This document shows positions 51,306-61,174 of a stretch of 64,000 nt of DNA, one piece after another. The position numbers and the translations under genes were made by a program. Positions within the stretch are counted from its first letter, which is position 1. Each line of letters begins with the position of its first letter. The DNA is from Bradyrhizobium erythrophlei (GTDB lineage: Bacteria; Pseudomonadota; Alphaproteobacteria; Rhizobiales; Xanthobacteraceae), in assembly GCF_900129425.1 (NCBI RefSeq), contig NZ_LT670817.1, forward strand, positions 1,116,001-1,180,000, in the 5' to 3' direction. A model generated the notes under the pieces. The model was not told the origin of the DNA. It saw only the letters and a program-made list of their open reading frames with translations, and ran no database searches.

Positions 51306-54152
51306 TCAGTTCAACGCATGGTGGATTGCGCTGTCGAGCATCTTCAAACCTGCTTCGAGATCGCCCTTGAGATGTACGCGCAGGGCGCGGCGGCCGCGCT
51401 CGGTCAGGACGTCGAAATCGCCGCGGGCCTGCGCCGCCTTGATGACGCCGAAGCTGGCCTTCTGACCTGGCACCGCCAAATCCCTGGCATCGTCCGCGGT
51501 GATCTGCAGGAACACGCCGCTGTCGGGCCCGCCCTTATAGGCCTGTCCGGTGGAGTGCAGGAAGCGCGGGCCGAATTCGGCGCAGGTTGCGACATGACGG
51601 TTGTCACGCACCTCCAGCCGCATATGCTGCAGCGCCTCGATATGCGCGGGATCGCGTTCGATATAGGCGAGCAGCGCTACATAATCGTCGGCCCCGGAAC
51701 GGGCGAGATGGGCTTTCAGCCAGGAGCCGAGATCGCCATCGGCGCCGGCCTTGCGCAAGGCGGCGGCATTCCTGTCGTCGGTGTAGAGATCGGCCTCCGC
51801 GGTGGATATCACAGGCTTTTCCGGTGGCAGCTTGCCGGATTTCTCGAACGCCGCGGTCAATTCCCGGGTCTTGATCTTGGCAGCCTCGACGTCGGGCTGG
51901 TTGAACGGATTGATGCCAAGAATTGCGCCTGCGACCGCGGTCGCCATCTCGAAGCGAAAGAATTCCTGGCCGAGATGGTCGATGGATTTCATGACAATGC
52001 GGACCGCGGGATGCCCGGCCTTTTCCAGCGCGGCCAGTTTGTCGTCGTGCGCGGCGTCGGTTTCGCCTTCGATACGGATGTCGATGAAGAAACGGTCGTT
52101 GCCGTAGACCGCGGGCTCTCCGAGTGGCTCGCCGTCGATCGGAACCAGGCCCTTGCCGTCCTTCCCGGTGGATTCCGCGATCAGCTGCTCGGCCCAGGCG
52201 CCAAAATCCGCGACCTTCTTCGACGACAGGATGGTGACCTTGTCACGGCCTTCGAGACCAGCAAGCCCCATGGCGAGGCCGAGCTGCACGCCCGGATTTT
52301 CGTGCGGCGGCACGTCGGGTCCGCACGAGCGCACCATCGTCAACGTGTGCTGGAGCAGGGTGCGAAGGTCGATGCCGGCGGTCGCGGCCGGAACCAGTCC
52401 GAACGGCGACAGCACGGAGTAACGCCCGCCGATGCTGGGATCACCATGGAAGATGCGGGCAAAACCTTGTTTGGTGGCGACCTTTTCCAGCGACGAGCCG
52501 GGATCGGTCACCGCAATGAACCGGTGGCCGGCCTTGTCGGCGCCGATCGCCTCGGAAACGCGGGCGAAGAAATAATCCTTCATCACGTTGGGTTCGGTGG
52601 TGCCACCGGATTTGCTGGAGACGATGAACAGCGTGTTGGCGATGTTGATCGAGGCCTGCATGCTGCGGACCTGCGCCGGATCGGTAGAATCCAGCACGTG
52701 CAGCTTCGGGAAGCCGGGCTTTTTCGGAAACGTCTGCGCCAGCACTTCCGGCCCAAGGCTCGATCCGCCCATGCCGAGCACCACGGCGTCGCTGAAGTTC
52801 TGTCCTTTCACGCGTTGCGCAAAGTCCTCGTAGTCGGCGATGGCGGCGGCGGCCGGGCTGTTCAGCCAGCCCAGCCACTTGTCCTCATCGGTCCCTGTCC
52901 AGACCGATTTGTCGTGCTGCCAGAGCCGGCGTACCCTGGCTGCCGCGCGCCATTCCTCGCTGGCTTGCTCGACCGCCTTGCCGATGCCACTTCCGAGCGC
53001 CAGCTGCTGGTGGTCGATGCCGGCGCCGAGCACGGTGGCGCGCTTGTGCGCGACCGCGCCGTAAAGCTTGTCGGCGGCGTCGGCAAATTGCTTGACGCCG
53101 TCCTTGACCAGATCGGCGGTGATCGCATCGAGCGAGACGCCGGATTTCTCGAGTTCGGCGAGCACGCGTTTGGCATCCTCGATGTTTTCCTCGAGGCTGT
53201 CGCGCGGCTTGCCGTGATCGCGGAAGGCGTCGAGCGTCGCCGGCGGCACGGTATTGACGGTGTTGGGACCGATCAGCTCCTCGACATAGAGCACGTCGCT
53301 ATAGTCCTTATTCTTGGTGCCGGTCGAGGCCCACAGCAGGCGCTGCGGTTTTGCGCCCTTGGCCGCAAGCTTGTCCCAGCGTGCGCCGGAGAACAGCCGC
53401 TTGTATTCCTGATAGGCAAGCTTGGCGTTGGCGATGGCGACCTTGCCCTTCAGCGCGGCCAGCCGCTCCTTCTCGGTGGGATCGTTCGCCCTTGCGATCT
53501 TTTCATCGAGCTGCTTGTCGACCGCGCTGTCGATCCGGCTGACGAAGAAGCTGGCGACGCTGGCGACGTGGGAGGGATCGCCGCCGCCTTTGACGTATTT
53601 TTCGAGCCCGGCGAGATAGGCCTCGGCGACCTTCACGTAGACCTTTTGGGAGAACAGCAGCGTGATGTTGATGCTGACGCCTTCGCCGATCAGATGCTGG
53701 ATCGCGGGCAGGCCTTCTGCCGTCGCCGGCACCTTGACCATCAGATTGCGGCGGTCGACCTCCTTCCACAGCCGCTCGGCCTCGGCGATGGTGGCCTTGG
53801 TGTCCAGCGCCAGATAGGGCGACACCTCCAGGCTGACGAAACCATCGTGTCCCCTAAGCCGGTCATAGACCGGGCGCAGCACATCCGCCGCATGCTGGAT
53901 GTCCTCGACGGCGAGCGCCTCGAACAGGTCGGCGACCGGTCGGTCGCCCGACTTCAACGCCTTGCCGATCGGGCCGTCATATTCGTCCGAACTGCCGATC
54001 GCCTTCTCGAAGATCGACGGATTCGACGTGACGCCCTTGACGCCGTCGGTATCGATCAGTTTTTGCAGGTCGCCTTTGGCGACGAAGCCGCGGGCCAGGA
54101 AATCCAGCCAGACGGCTTGGCCGTGATTTTCGAGTGCTTTGACGGGATTCAT
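51306..54152 (-). CDS. Bifunctional transaldolase / glucose-6-phosphate isomerase
   Basis: A 948-residue fusion (tal-pgi). Residues about 1-370 are transaldolase (GVTSNPSIFEKAI, and the Schiff-base Lys in LMVKVPATAEGLPAI). About 400-948 are glucose-6-phosphate isomerase (VLGMGGSSLGPEVL, SKSGGTTEPNVMKDYF and the C-terminal PGI helix region). The start is ATG 54152; the open frame continues upstream without conserved sequence. Such fusions are known in alphaproteobacteria and cyanobacteria-like lineages. As first gene of the operon it links the non-oxidative branch and fructose-6-phosphate recycling to Zwf. Confidence 0.95.
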   Translation of the reverse strand: MNPVKALENHGQAVWLDFLARGFVAKGDLQKLIDTDGVKGVTSNPSIFEKAIGSSDEYDGPIGKALKSGDRPVADLFEALAVEDIQHAADVLRPVYDRLRGHDGFVSLEVSPYLALDTKATIAEAERLWKEVDRRNLMVKVPATAEGLPAIQHLIGEGVSINITLLFSQKVYVKVAEAYLAGLEKYVKGGGDPSHVASVASFFVSRIDSAVDKQLDEKIARANDPTEKERLAALKGKVAIANAKLAYQEYKRLFSGARWDKLAAKGAKPQRLLWASTGTKNKDYSDVLYVEELIGPNTVNTVPPATLDAFRDHGKPRDSLEENIEDAKRVLAELEKSGVSLDAITADLVKDGVKQFADAADKLYGAVAHKRATVLGAGIDHQQLALGSGIGKAVEQASEEWRAAARVRRLWQHDKSVWTGTDEDKWLGWLNSPAAAAIADYEDFAQRVKGQNFSDAVVLGMGGSSLGPEVLAQTFPKKPGFPKLHVLDSTDPAQVRSMQASINIANTLFIVSSKSGGTTEPNVMKDYFFARVSEAIGADKAGHRFIAVTDPGSSLEKVATKQGFARIFHGDPSIGGRYSVLSPFGLVPAATAGIDLRTLLQHTLTMVRSCGPDVPPHENPGVQLGLAMGLAGLEGRDKVTILSSKKVADFGAWAEQLIAESTGKDGKGLVPIDGEPLGEPAVYGNDRFFIDIRIEGETDAAHDDKLAALEKAGHPAVRIVMKSIDHLGQEFFRFEMATAVAGAILGINPFNQPDVEAAKIKTRELTAAFEKSGKLPPEKPVISTAEADLYTDDRNAAALRKAGADGDLGSWLKAHLARSGADDYVALLAYIERDPAHIEALQHMRLEVRDNRHVATCAEFGPRFLHSTGQAYKGGPDSGVFLQITADDARDLAVPGQKASFGVIKAAQARGDFDVLTERGRRALRVHLKGDLEAGLKMLDSAIHHALN

Positions 54153-54458
54153 GATGCCTGCTTCTGTTCGAAGGGATCCATTTTCGGGTTCCCCGCACCT
54201 TCCGGCGGGAAGCCAAATCTTGTCAACATATCCGTGAGCGGACGCCGACAGGGGAATATGCGTATCCCCCCGACATAACGCCATTCACGGCATATCGATC
54301 CCCAGGGAAATCGGCTAATCGGGGTGATCTCGGCGTCATTTGTGACGGCGGAAAGATGGCACGCCGATATTTTTTTGAGTTATCTGGATACCCTATGGTG
54401 GGGATCGGCATTTGCCGGGGCGATCCTGCTGAGCTGCCCACTTAGGCAAGCGAGATCA
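54153..54458. other. Intergenic region upstream of tal-pgi and the broken hydrolase
   Basis: About 306 bp between the tal-pgi start and the plus-strand hydrolase fragment. It should carry the promoter of the pentose phosphate operon, but I see no convincing EcfG, FixK or sigma-70 match. A small hairpin CCGCACCTTCCGGCGGG is visible near 54193, without a clear role. Confidence 0.5.
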
Positions 54459-55043
54459 ATGAGCTATTCGAAATCCTTTCGGTGTTTTGGGGCGGCCGTC
54501 CTGCTGGCGTTCATTTTGGCAGCGTCGGCCGAGGAAATCCGTTTGGATGCGCTGAAAATCCCGGTGGTCATTTCGGGATCAAGCGGACCGGCATCGGTTG
54601 CGCTGGAAGCTATCGTGGTACGGGCGGACGACGGGCTGCCCCATCCGCTGGCCGTGCTCAACCACGGGTCACCGCGAACTGCGGGCAACCGCCCAACGAT
54701 GAGCCCCTATCGCATGTGGGCACAGGCGGTTGCGTTTGCGCGGCGCGGCTGGGTCGCTGTAGCTTTTATGCGCCGTGGCTATGGCCGGTCCGAAGGAGGG
54801 TGGGCCGAAAATTATGGTTCCTGCTCCAACCCCGATTACGCAACCGCTGGGCGCGCCGGGGCCAGCGATATCGCGGCCGTTGCCCAATTCATGACCACGC
54901 AACCTTATGTCAGCAAAGGCAAATGGATCAGTGTCGGGGTCTCGGGCGCCGGACCATCGCTGAAGCGCGCAAGGATGCGCTGGGTTTTTGCTTACCCGGC
55001 GCGCTTGTCAGGTGCGCGATCGTCAACGTCAACGACAAGCTGA
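54459..55043 (+). pseudogene. Truncated secreted alpha/beta hydrolase (dienelactone hydrolase-like)
   Basis: From ATG 54459 the frame encodes a signal peptide (to about Ala-Ala-Ser-Ala) and the first half of an alpha/beta hydrolase: LNHGSPRTAGNRPTMSPYRM, FARRGWVAVAFMRRGYG, then DIAAVAQFMTTQPYV and the nucleophile elbow SVGVSGAG. After the elbow the sequence changes to an Arg/Ser-rich tail (SLKRARMRW) that has no match to the fold, and the second half with the Asp and His of the triad is missing. A frameshift or deletion near 54950 is likely. Confidence 0.6.
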
Positions 55044-55130
55044 CCGAATGAGTGCCGTTAAATGCACGCGCCGCCGGTGCGGTACAGGGCAAGTCATGGC
55101 GATGGTTGTGACAACGCTGGCGATAGTCTC

Positions 55131-56429
55131 GTGAACCGAGCGCAGGGCGAAGCAGCCGCGCCGGAGCAGCCGGATCGTGTCATTCCGCGGCGCAAGTCGG
55201 ATATCATCGAGCGGCTCGTCGCCGAAGGCGGCCTTGACGAAACCGGGCAGGCGAGGCTCAGGCAGCTCGCTCGCATGCTCGGCGCCATTTTTCATTACCA
55301 GTATTTCGAAGAACTCGACCGGCTGCGCGAGGCGTATTTTCACTTCGACCCGGAGGTCGATCCGCGGGCTTGCGGCGAGAAGAAGGATCTCGAGGCGGCC
55401 TACCGCGGCCTGAGCGAGGAATTCGTCCGTATCCTGGCCGACGCCAATTTCGTCGAGATTACGCATGACGAAATCACCCGCGCCTTTGCCGAGCGGGCCC
55501 TGGTGCGGGTGAAGATCAAGGCGCCGGTCGAGGACTATCGCGACGTCCGCATGTTCCGCCGCGGGCATCATACCGAGACCATCGATATTCCCGTCTGGTT
55601 TGGCCTGCGTCACCGTCCACTCGAGGTCGTGGTCTATGACGACGTGGTGCTGATGGTCGCGACGTGGCCGGACGGCATCAAGCCCGCCAAAGCCCGCAAG
55701 GCATTTGCGCGCGCCAGGCGCGGCGCAAGGAAAATCCGCTGCGGCGCGGTGCTGTTCAAATATTTCCGTCACATCGCCCGCGCCGATCTCGAGGCACTGT
55801 TCCCCAATGTCCGCGTGGTGATGAGTCTGTCCGACCACTTCACGCTGGGCGTCCCGGCGATCGTGGGCGGCGTACCGATCCTGATCAAGCTCGCCTCGAC
55901 CATGACAGTGTTGTTCGTCGTCGCCGGCTTCTATCTCGGTCTCACCGGCACGATCGGCGATAGCGACACGGAGCGGGCGCTGGCTGCACTCAGCGGCCTG
56001 TTCGCGCTCGGCGCCTTCCTGCTGCGGCAATGGGGAAATTTCCACCGCCAGTCGCTGATCCATCAGAAACAGCTCACCGACAATATTTACTATCGCAACG
56101 TCAACAATAATTCCGGCATCTTCAATTACCTGATCGGCGAGGCCGAGGAGCAGGATTGGAAAGAGGCGCTGCTCGCTTATTACGGCTTGCTGACGGCAGC
56201 ACAGCCGCTCACACGCGAGGCGCTCGGCGCAGGCATCGAGGAACTGCTGGCGCGGGCGTTCGGTGTTTCCGCCGACTTCAAGATCGACGACGCGCTGGCG
56301 CGCCTGAAACGTCTCGATCTCCTGGCCGAGAGCGACGGCCGCTTCTCGGTATTGCCGCTTCCCGCTGCGCTGGCGCAGCTCGACAAGGAATGGGCGCAGC
56401 TTTGCAGGGCTGGAGCGGAAGCGCCCTAG
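55131..56429 (+). CDS. DUF3754 (TMEM143-like) membrane protein
   Basis: A 432-residue protein with a soluble N-terminal part and two membrane helices (about 250-275, LASTMTVLFVVAGFYLGLTG; 290-308), then a C-terminal domain of the DUF3754 type (NNNSGIFNYLIGEAEEQDWKEALLAYYGLL). Mentioned eukaryotic relatives are mitochondrial TMEM143. GTG 55131 is used; the ATG at 55062 would add 23 non-conserved residues. Its TAG stop interlocks with the korB stop on the other strand. Function unknown. Confidence 0.75.
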   Translation: MNRAQGEAAAPEQPDRVIPRRKSDIIERLVAEGGLDETGQARLRQLARMLGAIFHYQYFEELDRLREAYFHFDPEVDPRACGEKKDLEAAYRGLSEEFVRILADANFVEITHDEITRAFAERALVRVKIKAPVEDYRDVRMFRRGHHTETIDIPVWFGLRHRPLEVVVYDDVVLMVATWPDGIKPAKARKAFARARRGARKIRCGAVLFKYFRHIARADLEALFPNVRVVMSLSDHFTLGVPAIVGGVPILIKLASTMTVLFVVAGFYLGLTGTIGDSDTERALAALSGLFALGAFLLRQWGNFHRQSLIHQKQLTDNIYYRNVNNNSGIFNYLIGEAEEQDWKEALLAYYGLLTAAQPLTREALGAGIEELLARAFGVSADFKIDDALARLKRLDLLAESDGRFSVLPLPAALAQLDKEWAQLCRAGAEAP

Positions 56430-57481
56430 CGCAGGCTGGCGTTGATCTTGTCCAGCGCGGAGGAGCCGGGGCACAGCGCTTTCGCGTCAAGCTGGTTGAG
56501 CGGCGTATCCACCGTGTCGAGATGGTTGTGCAGGTCTTCCGATTCCGGATCGACGTAGAGCAGGCCGGTGACGATCTGGCCCTTGGCGGCGTGCCGCTGC
56601 AGGAAGGTCATCGCCGAAAGGCGGTCGTGGGCGTCATAATCGGCATCGATCTTGCGCAGCGTCAGCCGGGTGCCGTCGTGCTGTTCGACGACCTGCACCG
56701 TGCCCGGCGCGTAATCGACCGAGATCGGGTCGCGGCCGGTGATCACGTCCAGCCGGTTCACCGCATCATTGTGCTCGCGCACATAGTCGAAACTCTTGGT
56801 CGAGCCGGCATGGTTGTTGAAGGCGACGCAGGGGCTGACGACGTCGATGAAGGAGGCGCCCTTGTGCTGGATGGCAGCGGCGATCAGCGGCACCAGCTGG
56901 GTCTTGTCGCCGGAAAAGCTGCGCGCCACGAAGCTCGCGCCGAGCTGAAGCGCGATCGCGACGAGGTCGATGGCGTTGTCGGAATTCGTCACGCCCTTCT
57001 TGGACTTGGAGCCGCGGTCGGCGGTGGCCGAGAACTGCCCTTTAGTGAGCCCGTAGACGCCGTTGTTCTCGACGATATAGGTCATGTTGACGCCGCGCCG
57101 GATCGAATGGGCGAACTGGCCGAACCCGATCGAGGCGGAGTCGCCGTCACCGGAAACGCCGAGATAGATCAGGTCGCGGTTGGCGAGATTGGCGCCGGTC
57201 AACACCGACGGCATGCGGCCATGGACCGAGTTGAAGCCATGCGAATTGCCGAGGAAATAATCGGGTGTTTTCGACGAACAGCCGATCCCGGAAATCTTGG
57301 CGACGCGGTGTGGCTCGATCGAAAGCTCGTAACAGGCCTCGATGATCGAGGCGGTGATCGAGTCATGGCCGCAGCCGGCGCACAGCGTCGAAACCTTGCC
57401 CTCGTAATCCCGGTGGGTATAGCCGAGATCGTTCTTGGGGAGGCCGGGATGCTGGAATTTCGGTTTGGCGATATAGGTCAT
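56426..57481 (-). CDS. korB: 2-oxoacid:ferredoxin oxidoreductase, beta subunit
   Basis: A 351-residue TPP-dependent subunit. It carries CAGCGHD with the following cysteine for a 4Fe-4S cluster, the TPP motif GDGDSASIGFGQ ... NNGVYGLTKGQ, and GCSSKTPDYF near the N-terminus. With KorA it oxidatively decarboxylates a 2-oxoacid, most likely 2-oxoglutarate, to the acyl-CoA while reducing ferredoxin. Its start overlaps the korA stop by 4 nt. Confidence 0.92.
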   Translation of the reverse strand: MTYIAKPKFQHPGLPKNDLGYTHRDYEGKVSTLCAGCGHDSITASIIEACYELSIEPHRVAKISGIGCSSKTPDYFLGNSHGFNSVHGRMPSVLTGANLANRDLIYLGVSGDGDSASIGFGQFAHSIRRGVNMTYIVENNGVYGLTKGQFSATADRGSKSKKGVTNSDNAIDLVAIALQLGASFVARSFSGDKTQLVPLIAAAIQHKGASFIDVVSPCVAFNNHAGSTKSFDYVREHNDAVNRLDVITGRDPISVDYAPGTVQVVEQHDGTRLTLRKIDADYDAHDRLSAMTFLQRHAAKGQIVTGLLYVDPESEDLHNHLDTVDTPLNQLDAKALCPGSSALDKINASLR

Positions 57482-59325
57482 GACTTCACCTTGCGGAGCC
57501 GGGTCACCTGGAGCTGATCCTGATGGTCGCCGATGGCGCCGGCGATGAAGCGCGCGGTAATCGGCGTGCCGTCATAGTGCAGGATCGGAATCAGGCGGAC
57601 CGGATCGATGCCGTTTTCGTTGACGATCAGCGAGCGAAGCTGCGCATCGCGGTTCTGCTCGACCACGTAGACGAAGTCGTGGTCGGCAAGGAAGCTTGCG
57701 ACGCTGGAATGGAACGGGAAAGCGCGGATCCGCAAGCGGTCGAGCTGATGCCCGCGCGCCTCCAGCAATCCGATCGCCTCGTCCATCGCCGGCGAGGTCG
57801 AGCCGAAATAGATCACGCCATATTTGGTCGGCTTGGCGGCGTTGGCCTGCAGCGGCCGCGGCACCATGTCCTGGGCGGTCTCGAACTTGCGCACCAGCCG
57901 CTGCATGTTGTCGGCGTAAACCGAACCTTCCTCGGAATAACGCGCGTAACGGTCGCGCGAGGTGCCGCGGGTGAAGAACGAGCCCTTGGTCGGATGGGTG
58001 CCGGGATAAGTGCGGTAGGGGATGCCGTCGCCGTCGACGTCGAGGTAGCGTCCGAAGTCGCGTCCGTCGTCCAGCATCTCCTCCGTCATCACCTTGCCGC
58101 GGTCGTATTGCCGGGCGTCATCCCACCGCAGCGGTCGGCACAGCCGGTGATTCATGCCGATGTCGAGATCGAGCATCACAAAGATCGTGGTCTGCAGCCG
58201 CTCGGCGAGATCGAAGGCAGCGGCTGCGAATTCAAACGCTTCGGCCGGGTCTTCCGGAAACAGCAGGACATGCTTGGTGTCGCCATGGGACGCATAGGCA
58301 CAGGCAATGATGTCGCACTGCTGGGTGCGGGTCGGCATCCCCGTCGAAGGACCGGCACGCTGCACATTCATGATCACGGCCGGGATCTCGGCGAAGTAGG
58401 ACAGGCCGATGAACTCCTGCATCAGCGAAATGCCGGGTCCGGAGGTGGCGGTGAAGGCGCGGGCGCCGTTCCATGACGCGCCGATCACGATGCCGATCGA
58501 GGCCAGTTCGTCCTCGCCCTGGACGATGGCATATTTCGCCTTGCCGGTTTCCGGATCGTGCCGCAGCTTCTTGCAATAGCTGCCGAAGGCGTCGGCCAGC
58601 GATGAAGACGGTGTGATCGGATACCATGCGCACACGGTGGCGCCGCCATAGACCGCGCCCAGCGCGGCGGCGCTGTTGCCTTCGATGAAGATGCGGTCGC
58701 CCACCTTGTCGGATTTCTTGACCCGCAGGCCGGTCGGGCATTTGAGATTTTGCAGCGCCCAGTCGCGGCCGAGATGCAGCGCGTGGACGTTGGACGACAG
58801 CAGCTTTTCCTTGCCCTTGTATTGCTCGGCGATCAGTTGCTCGACGAGCTTCGGGTCCATGTCGAGCAGCGCGCACAGCGCGCCGAGATAGATGATGTTC
58901 TTGAACAGCTGGCGCTGGCGCGGATCGGTATAGGTCGAATTGGTGATGGCGGTCAGCGGCACGCCGATCACGGTGATGTCGGCGCGGAACTTCGACTGCG
59001 GCATCGGCTTGGTCGAATCGTAGAACAGGTAGCCGCCGGGCTCGATCGAGGCGAGGTCCTTGTCCCAGGTCTGCGGATTCATCGCCACCATCATGTCGAC
59101 GCCGCCACGGGCGCCGAGATGGCCGTCCTCGGTGACCCGCACCTCGTACCAGGTCGGCAGCCCCTGGATGTTGGAGGGGAAGATGTTGCGCGGCGAGACC
59201 GGGACGCCATGGCGCAGGATCGAGCGGGCGAACAATTCGTTGGCGCTCGCCGAACCCGAGCCGTTGACGTTGGCGAAGCGGACGACGAAGTCGTTTACGC
59301 TGCTGATCGGCTTTTGGACGAGCAT
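57478..59325 (-). CDS. korA: 2-oxoacid:ferredoxin oxidoreductase, alpha subunit (gamma-alpha fusion)
   Basis: A 615-residue protein, ATG 59325 (MLVQKPISSVNDFVVRF). The first about 200 residues are the gamma domain (ANVNGSGSASANELFARS, WYEVRVTEDGHLGARGGVD); the rest is the pyrimidine-binding alpha domain (WYPITPSSSLADAF, GEDELASIGIVIGASWNGARAFTATSGPGISLMQE) and a C-terminal segment. The layout and MPTRTQQCD-type loop fit the KorA class of Bradyrhizobium and Magnetococcus. It overlaps the flavoprotein gene by 31 nt. Confidence 0.92.
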   Translation of the reverse strand: MLVQKPISSVNDFVVRFANVNGSGSASANELFARSILRHGVPVSPRNIFPSNIQGLPTWYEVRVTEDGHLGARGGVDMMVAMNPQTWDKDLASIEPGGYLFYDSTKPMPQSKFRADITVIGVPLTAITNSTYTDPRQRQLFKNIIYLGALCALLDMDPKLVEQLIAEQYKGKEKLLSSNVHALHLGRDWALQNLKCPTGLRVKKSDKVGDRIFIEGNSAAALGAVYGGATVCAWYPITPSSSLADAFGSYCKKLRHDPETGKAKYAIVQGEDELASIGIVIGASWNGARAFTATSGPGISLMQEFIGLSYFAEIPAVIMNVQRAGPSTGMPTRTQQCDIIACAYASHGDTKHVLLFPEDPAEAFEFAAAAFDLAERLQTTIFVMLDLDIGMNHRLCRPLRWDDARQYDRGKVMTEEMLDDGRDFGRYLDVDGDGIPYRTYPGTHPTKGSFFTRGTSRDRYARYSEEGSVYADNMQRLVRKFETAQDMVPRPLQANAAKPTKYGVIYFGSTSPAMDEAIGLLEARGHQLDRLRIRAFPFHSSVASFLADHDFVYVVEQNRDAQLRSLIVNENGIDPVRLIPILHYDGTPITARFIAGAIGDHQDQLQVTRLRKVKS

Positions 59326-61094
59326 GATGAACCTGCGTAAGTCATATCGATGAGATATTTCTGCATGTCCCAGGCGCCGGTGGGACAGCGTTCGGCGCAC
59401 AGCCCGCAATGCAGGCAGACGTCTTCGTCCTTGATCATGACGCGTCCGGTCTTGAGGCCGTCGGCGACATAGAGATCCTGGTCGGGATGCGGCGACGGCG
59501 CCTTCAGCCGCTGCCGCAAATCGGCTTCCTCGCCATTCTCTGTAAACGTAATGCAATCCATCGGGCAGATATCGACGCAGGCGTCGCATTCGATGCAGAG
59601 CGGTGCCGTGAACACGGTCTGGATATCGCAGTTCAGGCAGCGCTGGGCCTCGCCGAGCGCGAGCTTGACGTCATAGCCGAGCTCGACTTCGGCGCGGATG
59701 TCTTTCAGCGCGATCACTTTGTCGCGGTGCGGCACCTTGTAGCGCTTGTCGGCCGAGACGTCGTTGTCATAGCTCCATTCGTGGATGCCCATCTTCTGCG
59801 AGGATATCTCCACCTCGGGCAGCGGACGCTCGGTGATGTCTTCGCCGGACAGAAGCTTGTGGATCGAGAGCGCGGCGTCATGGCCGTGCGCCACCGCCCA
59901 GATGATATTCTTGGGGCCGAACGCGGCGTCGCCGCCGAAAAACACCTTCGGATTGGTCGATCCCATGGTCTTGGCATCGACCTTGGGCATGTCCCACTTG
60001 TCGAATTCGACGCCGCAGTCGCGCTCGATCCAGGGAAACGCGTTCTCCTGGCCGACCGCGACCAGCACGTCGTCGCAAAGGACGGTCTCGTCCGGTTCGC
60101 CCGAGGGCACCAGATTGCGCCGGCCGTTGGCGTCGTACTCGGCCTTCACCTTCTGGAAGATGACGCCGGTAAGCTTGCCATTGTCGTGCGTGAACGCCTT
60201 CGGCACCATGAAATTGAGGATCGGAATGTCCTCGTGAAGCGCGTCCTCTTTTTCCCAGGGGCTCGCCTTCATCTCCTCGAAGCCGGAACGCACGATCACC
60301 TTGACGTCCTCGCCGCCGAGGCGGCGCGCGGTGCGGCAGCAGTCCATCGCGGTGTTGCCGCCGCCCAGCACGATCACGCGCTTGCCGATCTTGCTGGTAT
60401 GCTCGAACGACACGCTCGAGAGCCAGTCGATACCGATATGAATATTGGCGGCTGCTTCCTGGCGGCCGGGAATGTCGAGTTCGCGGCCGCGCGGCGCGCC
60501 GGAGCCGACAAAGATCGCGTCGTAGTTTTCGCCCAGCAGCTTCTTCAGGCTGTCGATGCGCTGGCCGCCCTTGAACTCGATGCCGAGATTGAGGATGTAA
60601 TCGGTTTCCTCGTCGATCACCGAATCCGGCAGCCGGAATTTCGGAATCTGCGTGCGCATCATGCCGCCCGCCTTGGGATCGGAATCGAATACGGTGCAGT
60701 GGTAGCCGAGCGGGGCGAGGTCGCGAGCCACGGTGAGCGAGGCTGGGCCGCCGCCGACGATCGCGATACGCTTGCCGTTCTTCGCCGAGGGCCGCGGCAT
60801 GCGGCCTTTGACGTCGTCCTTGAAATCAGCGGCGACGCGCTTCAACCGGCAGATCGCGACCGGGGTTTCCTCGACACGGCCGCGGCGGCATGCCGGCTCG
60901 CAAGGTCGATCGCAGGTGCGTCCGAGGATTCCCGGAAACACGTTCGACCTCCAATTGATCATATAGGCGTCGCTGTAGCGGCCCTCGGCGATCAGGCGGA
61001 TATATTCGGGAACGGGTGTGTGTGCGGGACAGGCCCACTGGCAGTCGACCACTTTGTGAAAGTAGTCGGGCGCCGAAATATCAGTCGGTTTCAT
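59295..61094 (-). CDS. GltD-like FAD/Fe-S oxidoreductase, probable electron partner of KorAB
   Basis: A 599-residue flavoprotein related to the glutamate synthase small subunit. N-terminal cysteines (CQWACPAHTPVPE, CDRPCEPACRRGRVEE) bind a 4Fe-4S cluster; GGGPASLTVARDLAPLG is the FAD site and GGGNTAMDCCRTARRLGG the NAD(P) site. Unlike GltD it has a C-terminal ferredoxin domain with CIECDACVDICPMDC and CLHCGLCAERCPTGAWD. It probably passes electrons between ferredoxin from KorAB and NAD(P). It is the first gene of the operon and is preceded by a FixK-like site. Confidence 0.88.
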   Translation of the reverse strand: MKPTDISAPDYFHKVVDCQWACPAHTPVPEYIRLIAEGRYSDAYMINWRSNVFPGILGRTCDRPCEPACRRGRVEETPVAICRLKRVAADFKDDVKGRMPRPSAKNGKRIAIVGGGPASLTVARDLAPLGYHCTVFDSDPKAGGMMRTQIPKFRLPDSVIDEETDYILNLGIEFKGGQRIDSLKKLLGENYDAIFVGSGAPRGRELDIPGRQEAAANIHIGIDWLSSVSFEHTSKIGKRVIVLGGGNTAMDCCRTARRLGGEDVKVIVRSGFEEMKASPWEKEDALHEDIPILNFMVPKAFTHDNGKLTGVIFQKVKAEYDANGRRNLVPSGEPDETVLCDDVLVAVGQENAFPWIERDCGVEFDKWDMPKVDAKTMGSTNPKVFFGGDAAFGPKNIIWAVAHGHDAALSIHKLLSGEDITERPLPEVEISSQKMGIHEWSYDNDVSADKRYKVPHRDKVIALKDIRAEVELGYDVKLALGEAQRCLNCDIQTVFTAPLCIECDACVDICPMDCITFTENGEEADLRQRLKAPSPHPDQDLYVADGLKTGRVMIKDEDVCLHCGLCAERCPTGAWDMQKYLIDMTYAGSSCSSKSRSAA

Positions 61095-61174
61095 TCCTAC
61101 CTTGTCCGCGCAAACAGAGAGAACGGCGCGGCCTTGCTTTCCTGCGAACGTTCAGAAGGCGTTCTTGTGGTTTT

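Noticed and set aside
51318..54278. 986-codon plus-strand frame over tal-pgi
   Set aside because: Shadow of the fusion gene.
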